Source: Rhaphigaster nebulosa (lineage: Eukaryota; Arthropoda; Insecta; Hemiptera; Pentatomidae). From it: a stretch of DNA of 64,000 bases. The position numbers and the translations under genes are program-made. The stretch is taken from the NCBI GenBank assembly GCA_948150685.1, contig OX411306.1, forward strand, positions 35,425,539 through 35,489,538, read 5' to 3'. A model generated the notes under the pieces. That model saw only the letters and a list, made by a program, of their open reading frames with translations, was not told where the DNA came from and made no database searches. Numbering within the stretch: position 1 is the first letter of the stretch; each line of letters starts with the position of its first letter. Below, piece by piece: positions 1 through 11,817 of the stretch.

Positions 1-3000
1 AGCTATACCTGAAGTGGTTTATTTGAAATCTTTGTTGATTTTTTTACATAATAAAACAGTTTCTATTACCTCGAAAATTAAAATAATGTAGAGAAAAGTC
101 GCTTTATTGGATCGATTTCTATATTTAGATTAGTTTCTGCCAAATCTTCAGTGATAAATTATCAGAGAATTAAAGTTACCTATAGATGTAATAGAATAAT
201 ACCTTTCTTCTTAACTCTCATTAAAGAAAGATTTAAAAAAATGGTACAGTTCAAAATAGTCCAATTTTGGAATCTAGTGCAAACAGAAAAATAAAATAGT
301 CTACCTAAATAGATCACAGATTGGTGCTTAGTTAAAAATTAAAACTAAGTACTGTTTTTTTTTTTTAGGATGTATATTGATAAAAACGGAATAAATTATA
401 ATTAAAAAAATATTCACTAATGAACTAACATTAATTTAGCTTAAGCTTCACCCCTAAAACTGATATAAAATAGGTATTTGTTGGATGTTTGGCCATTTTC
501 TGTACTTTGTTTGATTCCAATTTTTTTTTTTTTTTTTGAGGAATGAGTGGAGGATATGAAAGTTATGAAGTTCTTTACATTATTCTTTTTTTTTTTCATA
601 AATACGACTCCAAGTGCTCCATTTGAGTTTCTATTCTTCTAGAGTTAGGATTTGGCCGATTAAGTCCTATTTTTCGCCAAGAAACACTTTAGAGATGACG
701 GATTTAATACCTCTTGGCCCTGTGTCTCAACTAATTCTTGTTTGAACTGCTGGATGTTCATCTTCTGATGTTGTTTGCCCAATACTCTAGTTTGGATGTA
801 ATTTTAAGAAAGAACAATAGAATCAAATATCTGGACTAATTTGGTAGAAGCCTAAAATTGACAAATCTAAATAGTAAAACTAGTTTAATTTAGGAAACTT
901 AAGGAAATTGAAAACAATGCACCTGACTCCATTGATAAAATGTCTTTTTGAACGTATTTCCTAAAAATGTTAAAAGTTGTAAGCAATCAAAAAGGTTCAT
1001 AACGGCCTCCAACAACGTAAATTAATGAGCTGGTTTATAAAACTCATTGCCAGAAGGGACTACCATAAACAGTACTGAAAGCAGGTAAAAAATTGTAATG
1101 GTCTCAAAACATAAATAAAAACTGGAAGTGATTCTGACTAGGGATATTCATAAATAGATTCAATGATAATAAAATTCTCTCCTGATATATATTCACTCTT
1201 CACATAAATGAGACATTGAAATTAGGAGACAGGCTAAGTTAGGCTACTTAGCATATGTAGAGTTTGTATATGCAAACAGTTTTTATTTCCTAAAAATATA
1301 CAAAACTAGTTGATCTGGCAAAGTTTTCCTATTGCTAGTTTTGGGTATATATATTGAGTAAATGAGCAACAAAAGTTGGATATCAATTATTGTTCATAAT
1401 TAGAATTTGATATTTATATAAACATTATTATTTTTATGATAGGATCACATAGATTGTAATTACTGTTTTATTCAATTTTAAGTTCATTACAATGTTCTGG
1501 GTTATACAATGTTTTTGGTGATTCAATTTGGGAAATATTAAAAAAATCCCGTGGTTTTCCTCCACGGAAACATACAACACATAATTGTCCATGAGAAAAA
1601 CATGGATTCTCCTAATTCAATATGTAATCCACATTCTTGGAAGGATTGGCCATTATTAACGATGCAATGATTGCAAAAGAAAAAATAAATTTATAGGAAT
1701 TCTGAATAAGTTATATTTCAAGTTTATGATTATTAGTATTTATAGTTCTGTTAAGACCTACATACAATCTGCTATGGGAGAAAAATTCCTTATGAAGATC
1801 CTCTCCAGCATATTTGAATGTTTGGCCTTACAATTGTTGCAACAAATTTTTATATTTGCAAAAAAAAATAATTTTTTTATATTTTACGACAATAAAGTTT
1901 AACAATTCCACACAATTTATATTCCTTATTCTCCAATTTTATTCACAAAATTATGTTTTCATACTCATTAAAAATTTGTTGTAGTCGTATTGCTTTCACG
2001 GGTATGAAGTTGTCATGGCTACGACACATACGCAAGTTGGACACTTTTTCTCTTAGGAATTTATTAATCAGTTTTTAATAGCATTCTAATGAAAAATCAA
2101 AAGATTTTAGAAGTTGATGTTATCAAATCTAAAATTGTTTGACTGTAAGAATGTGGCATCCAGAATTATGTAAATTAATCATTTTGTTATTATAAATTTG
2201 TAAATAAAAGCTTTATTTATTATTGATTTAGTTAAAATTTGATAAATATTGGTTCAGTAGTTTTCATGCTTAGCAGATAGCATAATAGAATGATGTAAGA
2301 GGTTGTGATAATTTTTATATTAATAAGTCTTTTTTTTTATGTTGACTATTTGCTCTTTAATTAAGTTTCTATTGTTATATTCATATATTCAACTCTTATT
2401 GCACAATTTACAAACTTTTAAATTGTAAAATATACATTTATATCTAATGTATCCACCATGAATTGGCTGATTGATTATGAGAAAATATTATTAAGATTTA
2501 AGATTTTGTTCTTATGCAAAAATGTGTTCATCAAGTGCTACGATAAAACATTTAGTAATTTTCATGTGTAAATATTTAAGATAAACATTTTTAATCTAAA
2601 TCCATGTAGGTAAGATTGGAAATTTGCCCAAGAACTGCTTCTTGCAAGTATTATTTTTCATAGATAATTAAATTTACTCCTCATAAAGGAAATATGCCAG
2701 ATGATTAGTTTTATCATTTTCTCCTGCATGATGCTGATATGTATACATAGAAACATACAAGAATTTTATTATATACATATAAGAGCTTATATCTAAATGC
2801 ATCACATATTTAACAAAAAAAAATTTAGATTAAAAAAAATCATGGCCATCTTTGTACTCTTATATCTTCTCTTTTCTAAAATAAACTTTTTGATGTATTT
2901 TTTGCCTTGTTTAGGAAAAATAGAGGAGAAGGAGCAGGAGCTGGTTATGTTAAATTTTGTTTATTGGTTTTTATGTCCTTTGAATGCTTTACTAATTTTA

Positions 3001-3112
3001 AGTATGTTTCTTTAATTAAAATTTCAGAATGATTACAAAAACAATGATTTGTTATTTTTTAAATATTTATCTTTTTAGAAGACATACATTTCTAAGACTG
3101 AACCATTTAAAA
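1..3112. other. 3' flank, no gene recognised
   Basis: AT-rich sequence with several homopolymer runs (for example T-runs near 354-366 and 525-537) and a small perfect 6-bp hairpin CCGTGG/CCACGG near 1548-1566. A 72-codon open frame at 2797-3015 is Leu/Phe/Lys-rich, as expected of random AT-rich DNA, and is not supported as a gene. Confidence 0.5.
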
Positions 3113-3118
3113 TTTATT
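3113..3118 (-). promoter_or_regulatory. Candidate AATAAA polyadenylation signal
   Basis: TTTATT on the plus strand reads AATAAA on the gene strand, about 445 bases after the stop codon. In AT-rich DNA this hexamer occurs often by chance, so only transcript ends could confirm it. Confidence 0.22.
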
Positions 3119-3561
3119 ATTGGAATAACAAAATAAAAATGCATGTTGCACATAGCCAGCTCTGCTTCTACTTTGAGGGGGGATAACATGCTATTAAATC
3201 TTATATTATATATAAAGTAGAGACAATACAGATATGGTGAAAGACATCAATAACATTTCTTACCTCAAACAATTGTCTACCATGAATGACCAAGGACCTT
3301 CCATCACAACCAAATTGTTCAAAAGTTATTGTCACAAAACATCTCGCCTAACGACTAACTACTAAGTAGGCTGTAAACTATTGTAACGATACAGTTAAGC
3401 TATTTCTTTAAAGCTATATGTACATAACCTCTGCTCGACATATTTTTTTTTTTTTAAAACCCGTTGCTCCGAACTGGTGGATCCCTTCTTTTCCAAGAAA
3501 TAAGGGCCGAGTTGCTAATACCAAATTAACTAAACTATAATGTTCACTGCGCCAAATTAAC
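3119..3561 (-). other. Probable 3' UTR of the receptor gene
   Basis: This is downstream of the TAA stop on the minus strand, AT-rich, with no competing reading frame. It is called 3' UTR only by position; its true end is unknown. Confidence 0.4.
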
Positions 3562-4248
3562 TTAAACAAATGTTCCATTACAGTTGAGATCATGACAGTA
3601 GGTGCGGAAATCTTGGAAATTGTTATTTGATGGCAACGGTGTTCTGAGAGACATTGTCCTCAAGTTGGGGTCTGGCCTCTTTGGTTTGACTGGGACTCCA
3701 GCTGATATTGTCATCCTTTTAGTTGGTACCTTTTGGGTACCATTGCCAATGTCTCGAGAGCTGATAGTGAACTGAGTTCTATAATCATATCGAAGAGTCG
3801 AGCAGCAGGAGCGAGAAGATACAATAGCCTTGAAGCCGGCTCTAAACTTCTTGTTGAAGAATGCATACAAGATAGGATTGATGCAAGAATTTGAAGTTCC
3901 TAGCCATTGTGCTATGGGCAAGAAGAACTCAATAATTGCCAATTCCATGGAGCCGATCTCACCACCCAGTTTTACCCTGCTGCAAATGATGTACAGTGGA
4001 AGCCAAGAACAAGCAAATAGGACTATCACAACAAGCAACATCTTGATAACCTTCATCTTAGACTTCTGTATTAGTTGTTCTCCATGAGCATGTGTTTCTC
4101 CAGGCAAGGTTCGAGTGACTACACGCTGCCATATCATTATATAGCATATGGATATGAGAATCAGTGGGAGAATATAGCACATAAAAAGGTGAGCTACTAT
4201 GAAGTAAACACTTTCACTGTATCGATCTGGCCATTCTTCAGTACATGT
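3562..4248 (-). CDS. SIFaR: Neuropeptide GPCR, SIFamide/NPFF-receptor-like, last coding exon (TM5-TM7 and tail)
   Basis: This exon encodes the C-terminal half of a rhodopsin-class receptor in the plasma membrane. Reading starts after a T-rich tract and CAG acceptor (AG at 4249-4250) with residues TCTEEWPDRY; the Cys is placed to form the ECL2 disulfide. TM5 follows (YFIVAHLFMCYILPL), then a loop with the basic stretch QKSKMKVIKM, TM6 with the SWLPLY motif, and TM7 with AQWLGTSNSCINPILYAFF, including NPxxY written NPILY. A helix-8 stretch NKKFRAGF and a CC pair (RSCCSTLRY) suited to palmitoylation follow. The tail of about 80 residues is Ser/Thr-rich and ends in a TAA. KSKMKVIKM, SWLPLY and AQWLG.SNSCINPILYA are, from memory of the family, typical of SIFamide receptors and the related NPFF receptors. 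The ligand is inferred, and a paralogous receptor of the same clade is the main alternative. The preceding coding exon lies about 57 kb away. Confidence 0.88.
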   Translation of the reverse strand, partial: TCTEEWPDRYSESVYFIVAHLFMCYILPLILISICYIMIWQRVVTRTLPGETHAHGEQLIQKSKMKVIKMLLVVIVLFACSWLPLYIICSRVKLGGEIGSMELAIIEFFLPIAQWLGTSNSCINPILYAFFNKKFRAGFKAIVSSRSCCSTLRYDYRTQFTISSRDIGNGTQKVPTKRMTISAGVPVKPKRPDPNLRTMSLRTPLPSNNNFQDFRTYCHDLNCNGTFV

Positions 4249-5229
4249 CTGAAACAAAAAAAAAAAAAAAATGTTTACATTGTGGAGAAAAAGTTGTTAT
4301 CAATAAATATAGTATATTTTTGTTATATAATTAATTTTATATTAAAATTTATGTTTGTATTAAATTCATTATTCCATTACATTATTTTTCACTAAATAAT
4401 AACATACATTATTTCAATTGATAAATTAGGAGTTGACTTATTCTTGTAATATTTCCAAAGTCATGATTAAAATAATTTGGCTCGTATGCATTTTTATTTG
4501 TTTGTAATTTACAAGTCTTTCTATGGAGAGCAGTAGAGGTGAATAGAATGAAAGAGGAGGTATTTCCTTAAAGGTAGGAATTAACATACTAGCTGTTCCA
4601 CTGACTGAAATCAAATAGGGTATAGAGTTCAGAAGCAATAATTAAAGATACTAAAGTATCAATGTTACTTCAACTATCCTGCATGATTAGCTTCATCATA
4701 TATGGCACATATTGACTTTCAAGTAAAAGAAAAATGATTATAAAAAAATTTAACATCTTATATATAATTTTTGTTGTCAGTCATCTATAAAAAAAGATCA
4801 ATGAGGTATAATTATCATTTTACAATCAGTGCATTTAATTTTTATATGGAAATATAAAATTTATTAATTTAAGTAAGCCAATTTTACCACACTTGGTCGA
4901 AATTTACAATAAGACAAATTCAACAGCACAAAAAAGAACTAGGCAAGTTTCATTTGATTTCTGGAAGTTCAAAGTTTTTCCTTGGTAATTTTGTTCTGGA
5001 TCAATCACTAAAATCTTGTAATTCACTACTTAAGTAATAGTGGTACTAGTTATCCACAGTATGTTAGTACTGTAGCTAGTACTAGTTATCCATGTACTAG
5101 TCTACTAGCTATCCACAAGTTCACATCAGTTTGCCTGTTACCTTTCTGTAACTCTTTATTTCATTTGTGAGATTCTCGTTTATTTTGTGTGCTTTTTTGA
5201 CACGAAATCGTTATCTCTTTGTTTTTTTG

Positions 5230-5424
5230 TTTTTTCGTCCAAGAACTCAATTACTCCTGGAAAATGTATTAGCTGAAACATTTAGCGATATTGAAGGAAA
5301 AAAAAGAAATCATCGCAGTAAGAAGGGGTCTGAAGATCACAGGAAGATGTGGTTATCAATGATGGAGGCCTTGAACACGAATACCATGTCTCACCATTCA
5401 GACATTCTGCCAAGGATATGCTAA
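5230..5424 (+). other. Unidentified coding-like stretch
   Basis: An open frame encodes a charged stretch with LLLENVLAETFSDIEG, KKRNHRSKKGSEDHRKM and SMMEALNTNTMSHH, with balanced codon content unlike random AT-rich frames. It ends in TAA at 5422-5424. I do not recognise the family. It lies 200 bases upstream of the P450-like relic and could belong to the same inserted retrocopy or to a different element. Confidence 0.2.
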
Positions 5425-5621
5425 TCGACCCTAAAGAAGCATACAAGTTATATCTGAATTATAATTGTTTGTAGTATTGTTGGCACATGCCCACTTGCCG
5501 CGCTTTTCTGCTGGCCAAGTTAGGATGATCTACTTGAGAGATGGTCTGATTCAGTTGTATTTTTGTGATTCTAGGGGATGGCTCTCCACCCGGTATTTTA
5601 CAATTATTTTAAGTAAAATAA

Positions 5622-5960
5622 TTGGCAGAATCCATTAAAAATGTATCGGAATCGATTTGTGGAAACGGTTATGCAAGATACACAATTTTTGGCACTGTTG
5701 AAACACAATTTTCTGAGCCTTTTCGTGTGAAGATTGCGAATGTCTTCAACAGATGGAATAAAACGGGAGTATACCATCTAGGAATGGAACCGATAGTGGT
5801 CGACAAGCCGAAAGAAGTGATCTTAAGAAAATACTTTCCCACCGTCCAATTATTAGCGGCAAAATGGGCTCTTCCGATTTATTGAGTCTTGCACAACCTT
5901 ACGGAGAACGGAGGCTTTTGGGCCAAACTGCATAGTTTTGGAAAGGAGTGCCCTAGATGA
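5622..5960 (+). pseudogene. Possible cytochrome P450-like N-terminal relic
   Basis: A frame from about 5622 to 5885 contains VFNRWNKTGVYHLGMEP, IVVDKPKEVILRKYF and, in a shifted frame, LAQPYGERR. This order resembles the N-terminal part of CYP4-type P450s (G.VYRLW.GP, VV...KPKEVE.IL, then the GERW.xHRK box). The stop TGA at 5883-5885 and the need for a frameshift mean it is dead if it is a P450. No heme-binding FxxGxRxC is present nearby. Base composition is less AT-rich than the flanks, suggesting coding ancestry or a retrocopy. It could instead be part of an unrelated element, so the family call is tentative. Confidence 0.28.
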
Positions 5961-6289
5961 AGCGTTCCGGAAACTGCCGAGCACTTAGTATATATAGATC
6001 TGTATCGCGTTTGAGGCACTAAAGTACACGCTCTGAAGAAGACAGAAATCAACGTCCTGTAAGTCCGTTTTATTATTTTAATTACACGATATAATTACAT
6101 CGGCCACTTCGATCCTTGTATATTTGTATCTTTTCTAACCAAACGTTTGTTATAAATTTGCGTGCTCGTTATAATTCGCATTTTTTAATCATAGAGCATT
6201 GCTGTAAGATACTGGAACCCTCGATGTGTTATATTTGTTTTGTTTTCTGTTTACTTCTAAACATAAAGCTTTCATACGAAAGGGTTATA

Positions 6290-6540
6290 AAATCGCACTA
6301 TAAAGAAATTTAAGAGAAAAAACAAAAACAAGACAGATCCGCAGAAAAAAGAGGACAAATCCTTGAAACGAGTTAAACCGTGTTCTTCGCTTGGCGGATA
6401 AAACTCTGAAAAGTTTAAAAGGAAGAAGGGCAAAGGAAATAAAAATTGCATCAGTTGCCCTAAAAGGGACGGCTGAGGTCAAGGAAAGAGTCCTTAAAAA
6501 AGCAACACCTCGAAGCTAAGATCAGGAATATGGCTTTAGT
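6290..6540 (+). other. Lys/Arg-rich coding-like relic, unidentified
   Basis: One frame reads RVLRLADKTLKSLKG, RRAKEIKIASVALKG and TAEVKERVLKKATP with no internal stop over about 45 codons, in a purine-rich block. The composition suggests former coding sequence such as the ORF1 of a retroelement, but no motif was recognised. Confidence 0.18.
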
Positions 6541-6849
6541 TAACTAAGTCCAAAGGATAACTGTTTAAATTGGAATCTACAGAGTTTATTTTGGTTTCGT
6601 TATTACTTCGGCTTTATTCTCAGAAATCGTTTCTCTATTAATTAAATTTTGATTTTTGATTAATTATTTACCTTGCATCGTTAAATAATTAGTTTAAGAG
6701 AATTCTTATGCCATACGATGTATCATCCATTTATGAGCTTTTGATATTGCGAAGGAATTGTAATTGTATTTATATTCAAGGCTTAGAAGATGCACTCTTT
6801 CCAATCGTGTTAAAACATAAAGTAAAGCACTAGAAAAAAAAAAAGAACA

Positions 6850-7560
6850 AAAAAATCCGTGAGTAGCAGAACTCTGTAACTAGAGTCATATTTCGTAGAC
6901 TGAAATGCAAAATGTAAACAAAACGGGGGAGTGAGAAAACAGTCGAGACACGCAAAAGGCAGTTCTCTAGCATATCGAAATTTACCCACACATATATTGT
7001 TTAGCCTCTCCGCTGACCTTCGATACAGAAAACCCTACGAATTTCAGCCCATTTGAAATAGCCATATCTTTCACTGGAGTTGAAATAGCCATATTTTTGC
7101 TAATACTGGTCCGATTTCGATGAAACTTCTTTCGCTTTATAGTAATTTGATTTCCTTTTAAATGCAACAAGTTTCCAGCCCCTAACTTTTGAGAGATTTT
7201 AGTGGTGCGAAAATATTTTAAAAATCAAAAAACCCTGGGGGGGAGGAGGAACCAAGTTTAGACTCCAAAAGATACTTTCCTGACACCAACTCAATTCAAA
7301 TACAAATTTGAACTCTATAAACTAATTTGATGGAGCTGTAGAGATGCGCGAAACTTAAAAACGCCGATATTTCAGGTAAACATACCGAAATGTTAACTGG
7401 AATTTACCCATTCTTTGCTCAAATCACTCTGAAGGTGCTCAAATGTAGCGGGGAAGAAAAAATATAACTCTTTGAAAAGGATAGAAAACGCAGTCTCGCC
7501 GCTCACCGCAGACCTTCGACCCAGTAAAAGTCTATTTTAGTCAGAAAAAATACGACTAAA
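6850..7560. repeat. Dispersed repeat family C, copy 1
   Basis: Shares diverged blocks in the same order with 13260-13990: AGCAGAACTCTGTAACTAGA (AGCAGAGCTCCGTCACTAAA in the other copy), a GGGGGAGTGAGAAAA block, ACACGCAAAAGG.AGTTCTCT, and a GACCTTCGATACAG block seen twice in this copy. No ORF. Class not determined. Confidence 0.6.
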
Positions 7561-8149
7561 TATGAAACAAAATTAATGCATAATATCTTATCGACATCTT
7601 TTTAATAACGCTCGCATAGTAATCAAATAACTATTATCAGAATATTATATCTTTTGTAAGATTTTTTTCATATATAAAAATGACCGGAACTCGAATCTTA
7701 TCAAATACCGGTATTTTAACTTTGCCGAAGTGAAATTTTCTAATGAATGAAAACTTTAATAACAATTAAAATATGTATTTATGACTATTAATAATTATCT
7801 TGCTTTATATTTATACATATCAGACTGAACATCGATCCGTGAAACGGATATAGCTCATGCTTCAACGTGTTTTGGCTCCGTATGTGCTTTAGCCATTAAA
7901 TAATATCTGTTATTTAATAGTAGTTAGAAAAATAAGCTGCTAAGATCATTTTTCGTTTAATACACTCCTTCTCTCTAACCTATTCCGATATTTGCTTGGG
8001 ACGTGCAAAATTATGTGAAAGGGAATTAGGTATCTTCCTTATAAACATATATATTAAATATATTTTCTTACTTTTTTTTTTTCATTCAATAAAACTCACC
8101 TTTGACTGAAAAAATGGTGCCTACAAGAATAACCTTACTAGGTAGGTTG

Positions 8150-9020
8150 ATCTTGGGCAAGTTTGCACAACATTTTACAAAGCTCGGCTTTACAAGACTG
8201 TAATTTTTATATTTTCTAAAGTAGATTTTTTCTGTTTTAAAAAAATGTTCCTTAGACGATTATGCACAAATATTATATTCAAGCCAACGTTTCAACCAGG
8301 TCCATTTTGATGACATTGATAATTTAATTGAATAGTTCTTAGTATACACAAGGTATCTAGAAGACTCATTATTCAAGCAAGAGCGGTTTTGGGGCAAGTG
8401 CAAAATAGTTCGGTTTTCGGAGCATTATCATACTGGTATAATCATCGAATAGTTAATGCTCGTCTGAGATTCTCATTTAACAATTTTCATTGAGTTATGA
8501 AAGTGGGATGTGGAATATAATTCCATAAATATATTGAAAAAAATAATTTTTGTTTTAATCCTCTAGTCGGTAATTGCATCGACAAAACATGATAGTAAGG
8601 GTACAATTGTCAAATAACAAAGGTCTGCACTTGTCCCTAAGATGGTGCTTTGCTTGATACTGCAGACAAGCGCTTAAAAAATAGAAAACTGTCAAGGAGA
8701 AATGTAAGGTACTAAATATTTTGAAGAACAGCTTCTGTAGGTTTCGCTTACGGCCAAAAAAAAAAAGAAGAAAAAAAGGCCAATTGATAGGTGACTACCG
8801 AAAAACCTATACTGCAAAAGTTGAAAGACACAACTTTATTGGCAGGTTGGAACTAATATTTTTACAATTCGTTATACCTCACTTTAGCTAAATTTCGTTG
8901 GATGATTTCTTATACAACAGTGTTTAGGATTCATGCTCCGTTAAGGGCAGCTCTTACCAGTTGAGCCTTTTGATTTAACGAGACAATTATGCACTTACAC
9001 CGAAAACGCAATTACCTCAC
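8150..9020 (+). repeat. Dispersed repeat family D, copy 1 (no SINE insertion)
   Basis: About 870 bases collinear with 15015-16110 and 39700-40185. Anchors are TTTACAAGACTGTAATTTTT near 8188, GACTCATTATTCAAGCAAGA, TTTTGGGGCAAGTGCAAAAT, TTCATTGAGTTATGAAAGTG, GACAAGCGCTTAAAAAATAG, and a right end with TTTAACGAGACAATTATGCA. The order is preserved between copies. No transposase or RT motif was seen, so it is probably non-autonomous. Confidence 0.75.
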
Positions 9021-9674
9021 ATCACCCTACAAAGGTTGGCTACAAAGGCTATGAAAGACTTTGCAACCATAAAACCTTAGTTTTGAAGACGGCCAGCAAT
9101 AAGTTTCCAGATTTAATGGGAGGTGACAGCAAATTTAATTTCCAAACACAACCGACCTGGGGAGAGTTTCTATTTAAAAAGGAGCGGTAATGTCTCCAAA
9201 TTGGAGTTAAAAGAGAACTAATGATAAAACTTCTCGCTAAAAGGGAAACGAAACTAAGAGAATTGAAGGAAGAAAAGCATTGGCTAATTGAAGTAGCAGT
9301 TGAAGCAAAGACTACCCTATGACCTTTAAAGACTAGCTACCCCCAACATTCGTTAAGGTCTCAAACTCGATTAACACCGCAGTTTATCTGTCTCCCCATC
9401 CCGTCATCAAACCCCGATCCCATCTCATTCCCTTTATTTTATAACTTTACCATTATCCGCTATTCTTCTCTGCATTTGATGTGATCAGAAGAATTTCATT
9501 TAAACGTGAAGAAAATTATTTAGAGGCATTAATTAAAAGGATTGACAGATACAATACAAATTCATGATGTGTGATGCGTTCAATTTTAATACAACTAATA
9601 AATTAATAGTTTTCAGAGATCGTTCTGTGTCGTAATATTGTAAAAATAAATGATTTTATTATTATTTATTTTTT

Positions 9675-9720
9675 ATTACACCATCCAACGTTTCGGCCAT
9701 ATTTGTTCCCATGAGTTTCT
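9675..9720 (-). other. GGCCGAAACGTTGG end motif (hammerhead-like 3' core)
   Basis: On the minus strand ATATGGCCGAAACGTTGGAT precedes an A/T-rich stretch starting TGTAATAAAAAATAAATAAT. The CGAAACGTT block is shared with sites near 35814 and 40604. The CTGANGA half of a hammerhead core is not intact here (it reads CTCATGG), so this is a weak member of the set. Confidence 0.25.
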
Positions 9721-10740
9721 GTGGAACAGTAGCCTTCACTAGTTTCTATAGATCAGTGTTTCCAAACTCTTAGAAGTCCGCGGATCACTAAGCTCGAAAT
9801 TGAATCACGTATGGACTACGCCGCCTACCGACTTGGAGAATGAGGTGCTTAAAAATGCATTTTAAGGCAATTTTATAATATAGGTATTTAACTGTTTTAA
9901 CATTTCAACTAACACCCAAACCTCAGGAAAGGCAAACAATAAAACATTTCTAACTATAAGTCCTCACAAAAAGATACAGGAGAATGCTGTCCTATCGCGG
10001 ACCACTCCGAACCTCTCGCGGTACACCTGTGGTCACAATGTAGGTACTTAATAAATATACTTAAGATATCAAAGCAAACGATTTCAAATTAATAAACATT
10101 CCAAATTCCGGACCTATTTATATTTAGCGAAGGCATTTTCCTAAGTGTTGTTTTTTTTTGCTTTTTCATGCATATTCAGTAGCCAATCCTTATTTTTTCT
10201 TTGGACCGCACTAAATATTTTGTAATACAGAAAATAAAAATGATCTGTATAAACAAGTTTTGAATATTTTCTTTTAAAATCAATGATTCCAAATGCATAA
10301 ATTAAAAATGGAGTTTTTAGTTGCCATTTAAACAAAACAAAATTTTTCTTCTATTGCGCTGCGTTAAACTTGATGATTGTAATATTGATACTGTAGCCAT
10401 AGATATGAATAAAATGGATGAAAAGGCAATCATAATTGGTACTTAACACTTTTGTGTAACGGAATTAGTTCCTTGAATATTTGCACAGCAAAACAGCTCC
10501 ACGCTCTCTACTTACCTACTCCTGCCTGAGATATTTGTTAATAATCTTTTAATAAATTTGTTTGATTTGGATAAGACAGTTGAGAAAAATTTTTAATTGA
10601 TCATAAATAGTGCTAAAGATTAATTATTTAAAAAACTGCAGTGAAAGTAAGTTTCAGTACAATCTAGAGAAATACTTCTTATAAGTATCTTCTAGCATTA
10701 GATGCAGTCCAATTTTTCAGTCTTATAGTATGCTCTTCTT
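9720..10740. other. No gene recognised
   Basis: AT-rich intronic sequence. A 64-codon minus-strand frame at 10141-10335 has no recognisable motif and low-complexity composition. Nothing else supported. Confidence 0.5.
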
Positions 10741-11345
10741 CCTATTCCTCCAAATGGCCCTTCTTAAGCATCTTCCTTGAGAATATGAATCCCCTTCAGC
10801 CGACTCATCTCAGATTCGGCCAAGCCGTTGTTCTTCAACGACAAAACTAGAAACATCCTAAGTATACCCTCAAGCCCTATCCTTTGGACACGTCTCTCCC
10901 GTTTCAGTGTCGATGCCTTTACCTTTGTTAATATTATGTCATGATCCTTGCTAAGGTCCTTCAGCTCTCTGTTGCCTCATATACTCCATGCTTCCTCCTC
11001 TTTCGAGTTCGTAATAATTTCATTTTATTTAACAAACATTGTATATATTTTAAATGTTGTTTATGTTTTGATAATTAATATATTTTCCATTTCCTTTTAG
11101 CGGTTGGGTTCATTTAGGGCCAGAGCCTTCACAGCAGATTACTTTCAATGTTGTCTCTCCTCAGCCGCTCTACTCCATCTTCTAATATGACGACTGACAC
11201 CATACCTTTCCTCCTGGATGGTCTTGGTCTGCTTTTTCCCCATTTATCGTACTGGAATAATGAAGAAACCCTGATCGTTAAGGGCAGTCTGATGTCTCCC
11301 ATCCTGTGAAGATTATCTATTTTAAATACTCCGCACCTATCCAAG
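10740..11345 (-). pseudogene. Unidentified coding-like relic, minus strand
   Basis: Two open stretches on the minus strand have coding-like composition. The first (11129-11344) contains FKIDNLHRMGDIRLPLTIRV and RRKGMVSVVILEDGVERLRR. The second, about 120 bases further on, contains ELKDLSKDHDIILTKVKAST and LKRERRVQRIGLEGILRMF. A mild drop in AT content and long Lys/Arg/Glu-rich frames suggest a decayed ORF, perhaps from a retroelement, but no family was recognised. Confidence 0.22.
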
Positions 11346-11477
11346 TAGGTGATTAGCGGTTTAATTAATAATTACAAGTGATTACTTCATTAATATACAA
11401 TGGTGAATAAATGTTTACTATTATGGATCCGATAATTAAATTAAATGAATAATTTTAACAGCTTTTATGAATATAAG

Positions 11478-11779
11478 TAAGGAGGGGAGTAGCACAGTGG
11501 TAAGGCACTGTGTTGCTATGCTCCCGGTCCCGGGTTCGAGGCCGGTTTTGGCAGGTAATTATTTATTCTGTTATCAGCCGTGGATCGACTCTGTGGGATA
11601 GGGAGAACTTCCTGGGGATCAACCAGCCTCTATAAAATGGGTACCCTTAATTGGGGGAAAAACCTGACGGTTGAGCGTGATCTCGGCCAAATCACCTCCT
11701 TGTATAACCGTTAGCTTAGAAACAGTACGGTCCTTACCTAGTACTGAACCCAAGAACCTTCATGGGTTGTAGTGGTACA

Positions 11780-11807
<28 letters not shown>
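11478..11807 (+). mobile_element. tRNA-derived SINE with poly-T tail, full length
   Basis: The head carries pol III promoter boxes: A box TAGCACAGTGG (11490-11500) and B box GGTTCGAGGCC (11533-11543), with tRNA-like spacing. A body of about 230 bases follows, ending ATGGGTTGTAGTGGTACA, then a run of about 29 T. The flanks ATGAATATAA (11468-11477) and ATGAATTTAA (11808-11817) differ at one base and look like a target-site duplication. The body recurs at 52134-52280, also followed by a T-run. The T tail on the promoter-sense strand is unusual, since most SINEs end in A-rich tracts. Confidence 0.82.
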
Positions 11808-11810
<3 letters not shown>

Positions 11811-11817
11811 AATTTAA

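Noticed and set aside
3830..4395. Plus-strand open frames opposite the last receptor exon
   Set aside because: They are antisense shadows of the receptor coding sequence, with no homology of their own.
5041..5120. Repeated ACTAGTTATCCAC as a CRISPR-like or regulatory array
   Set aside because: Only three irregular short copies with no constant spacer; simple local duplication in a eukaryotic intron.
11484..11555. Functional tRNA gene
   Set aside because: A and B boxes are good, but the flanking acceptor and anticodon stems do not pair as a tRNA and the sequence continues into a repeated SINE body.
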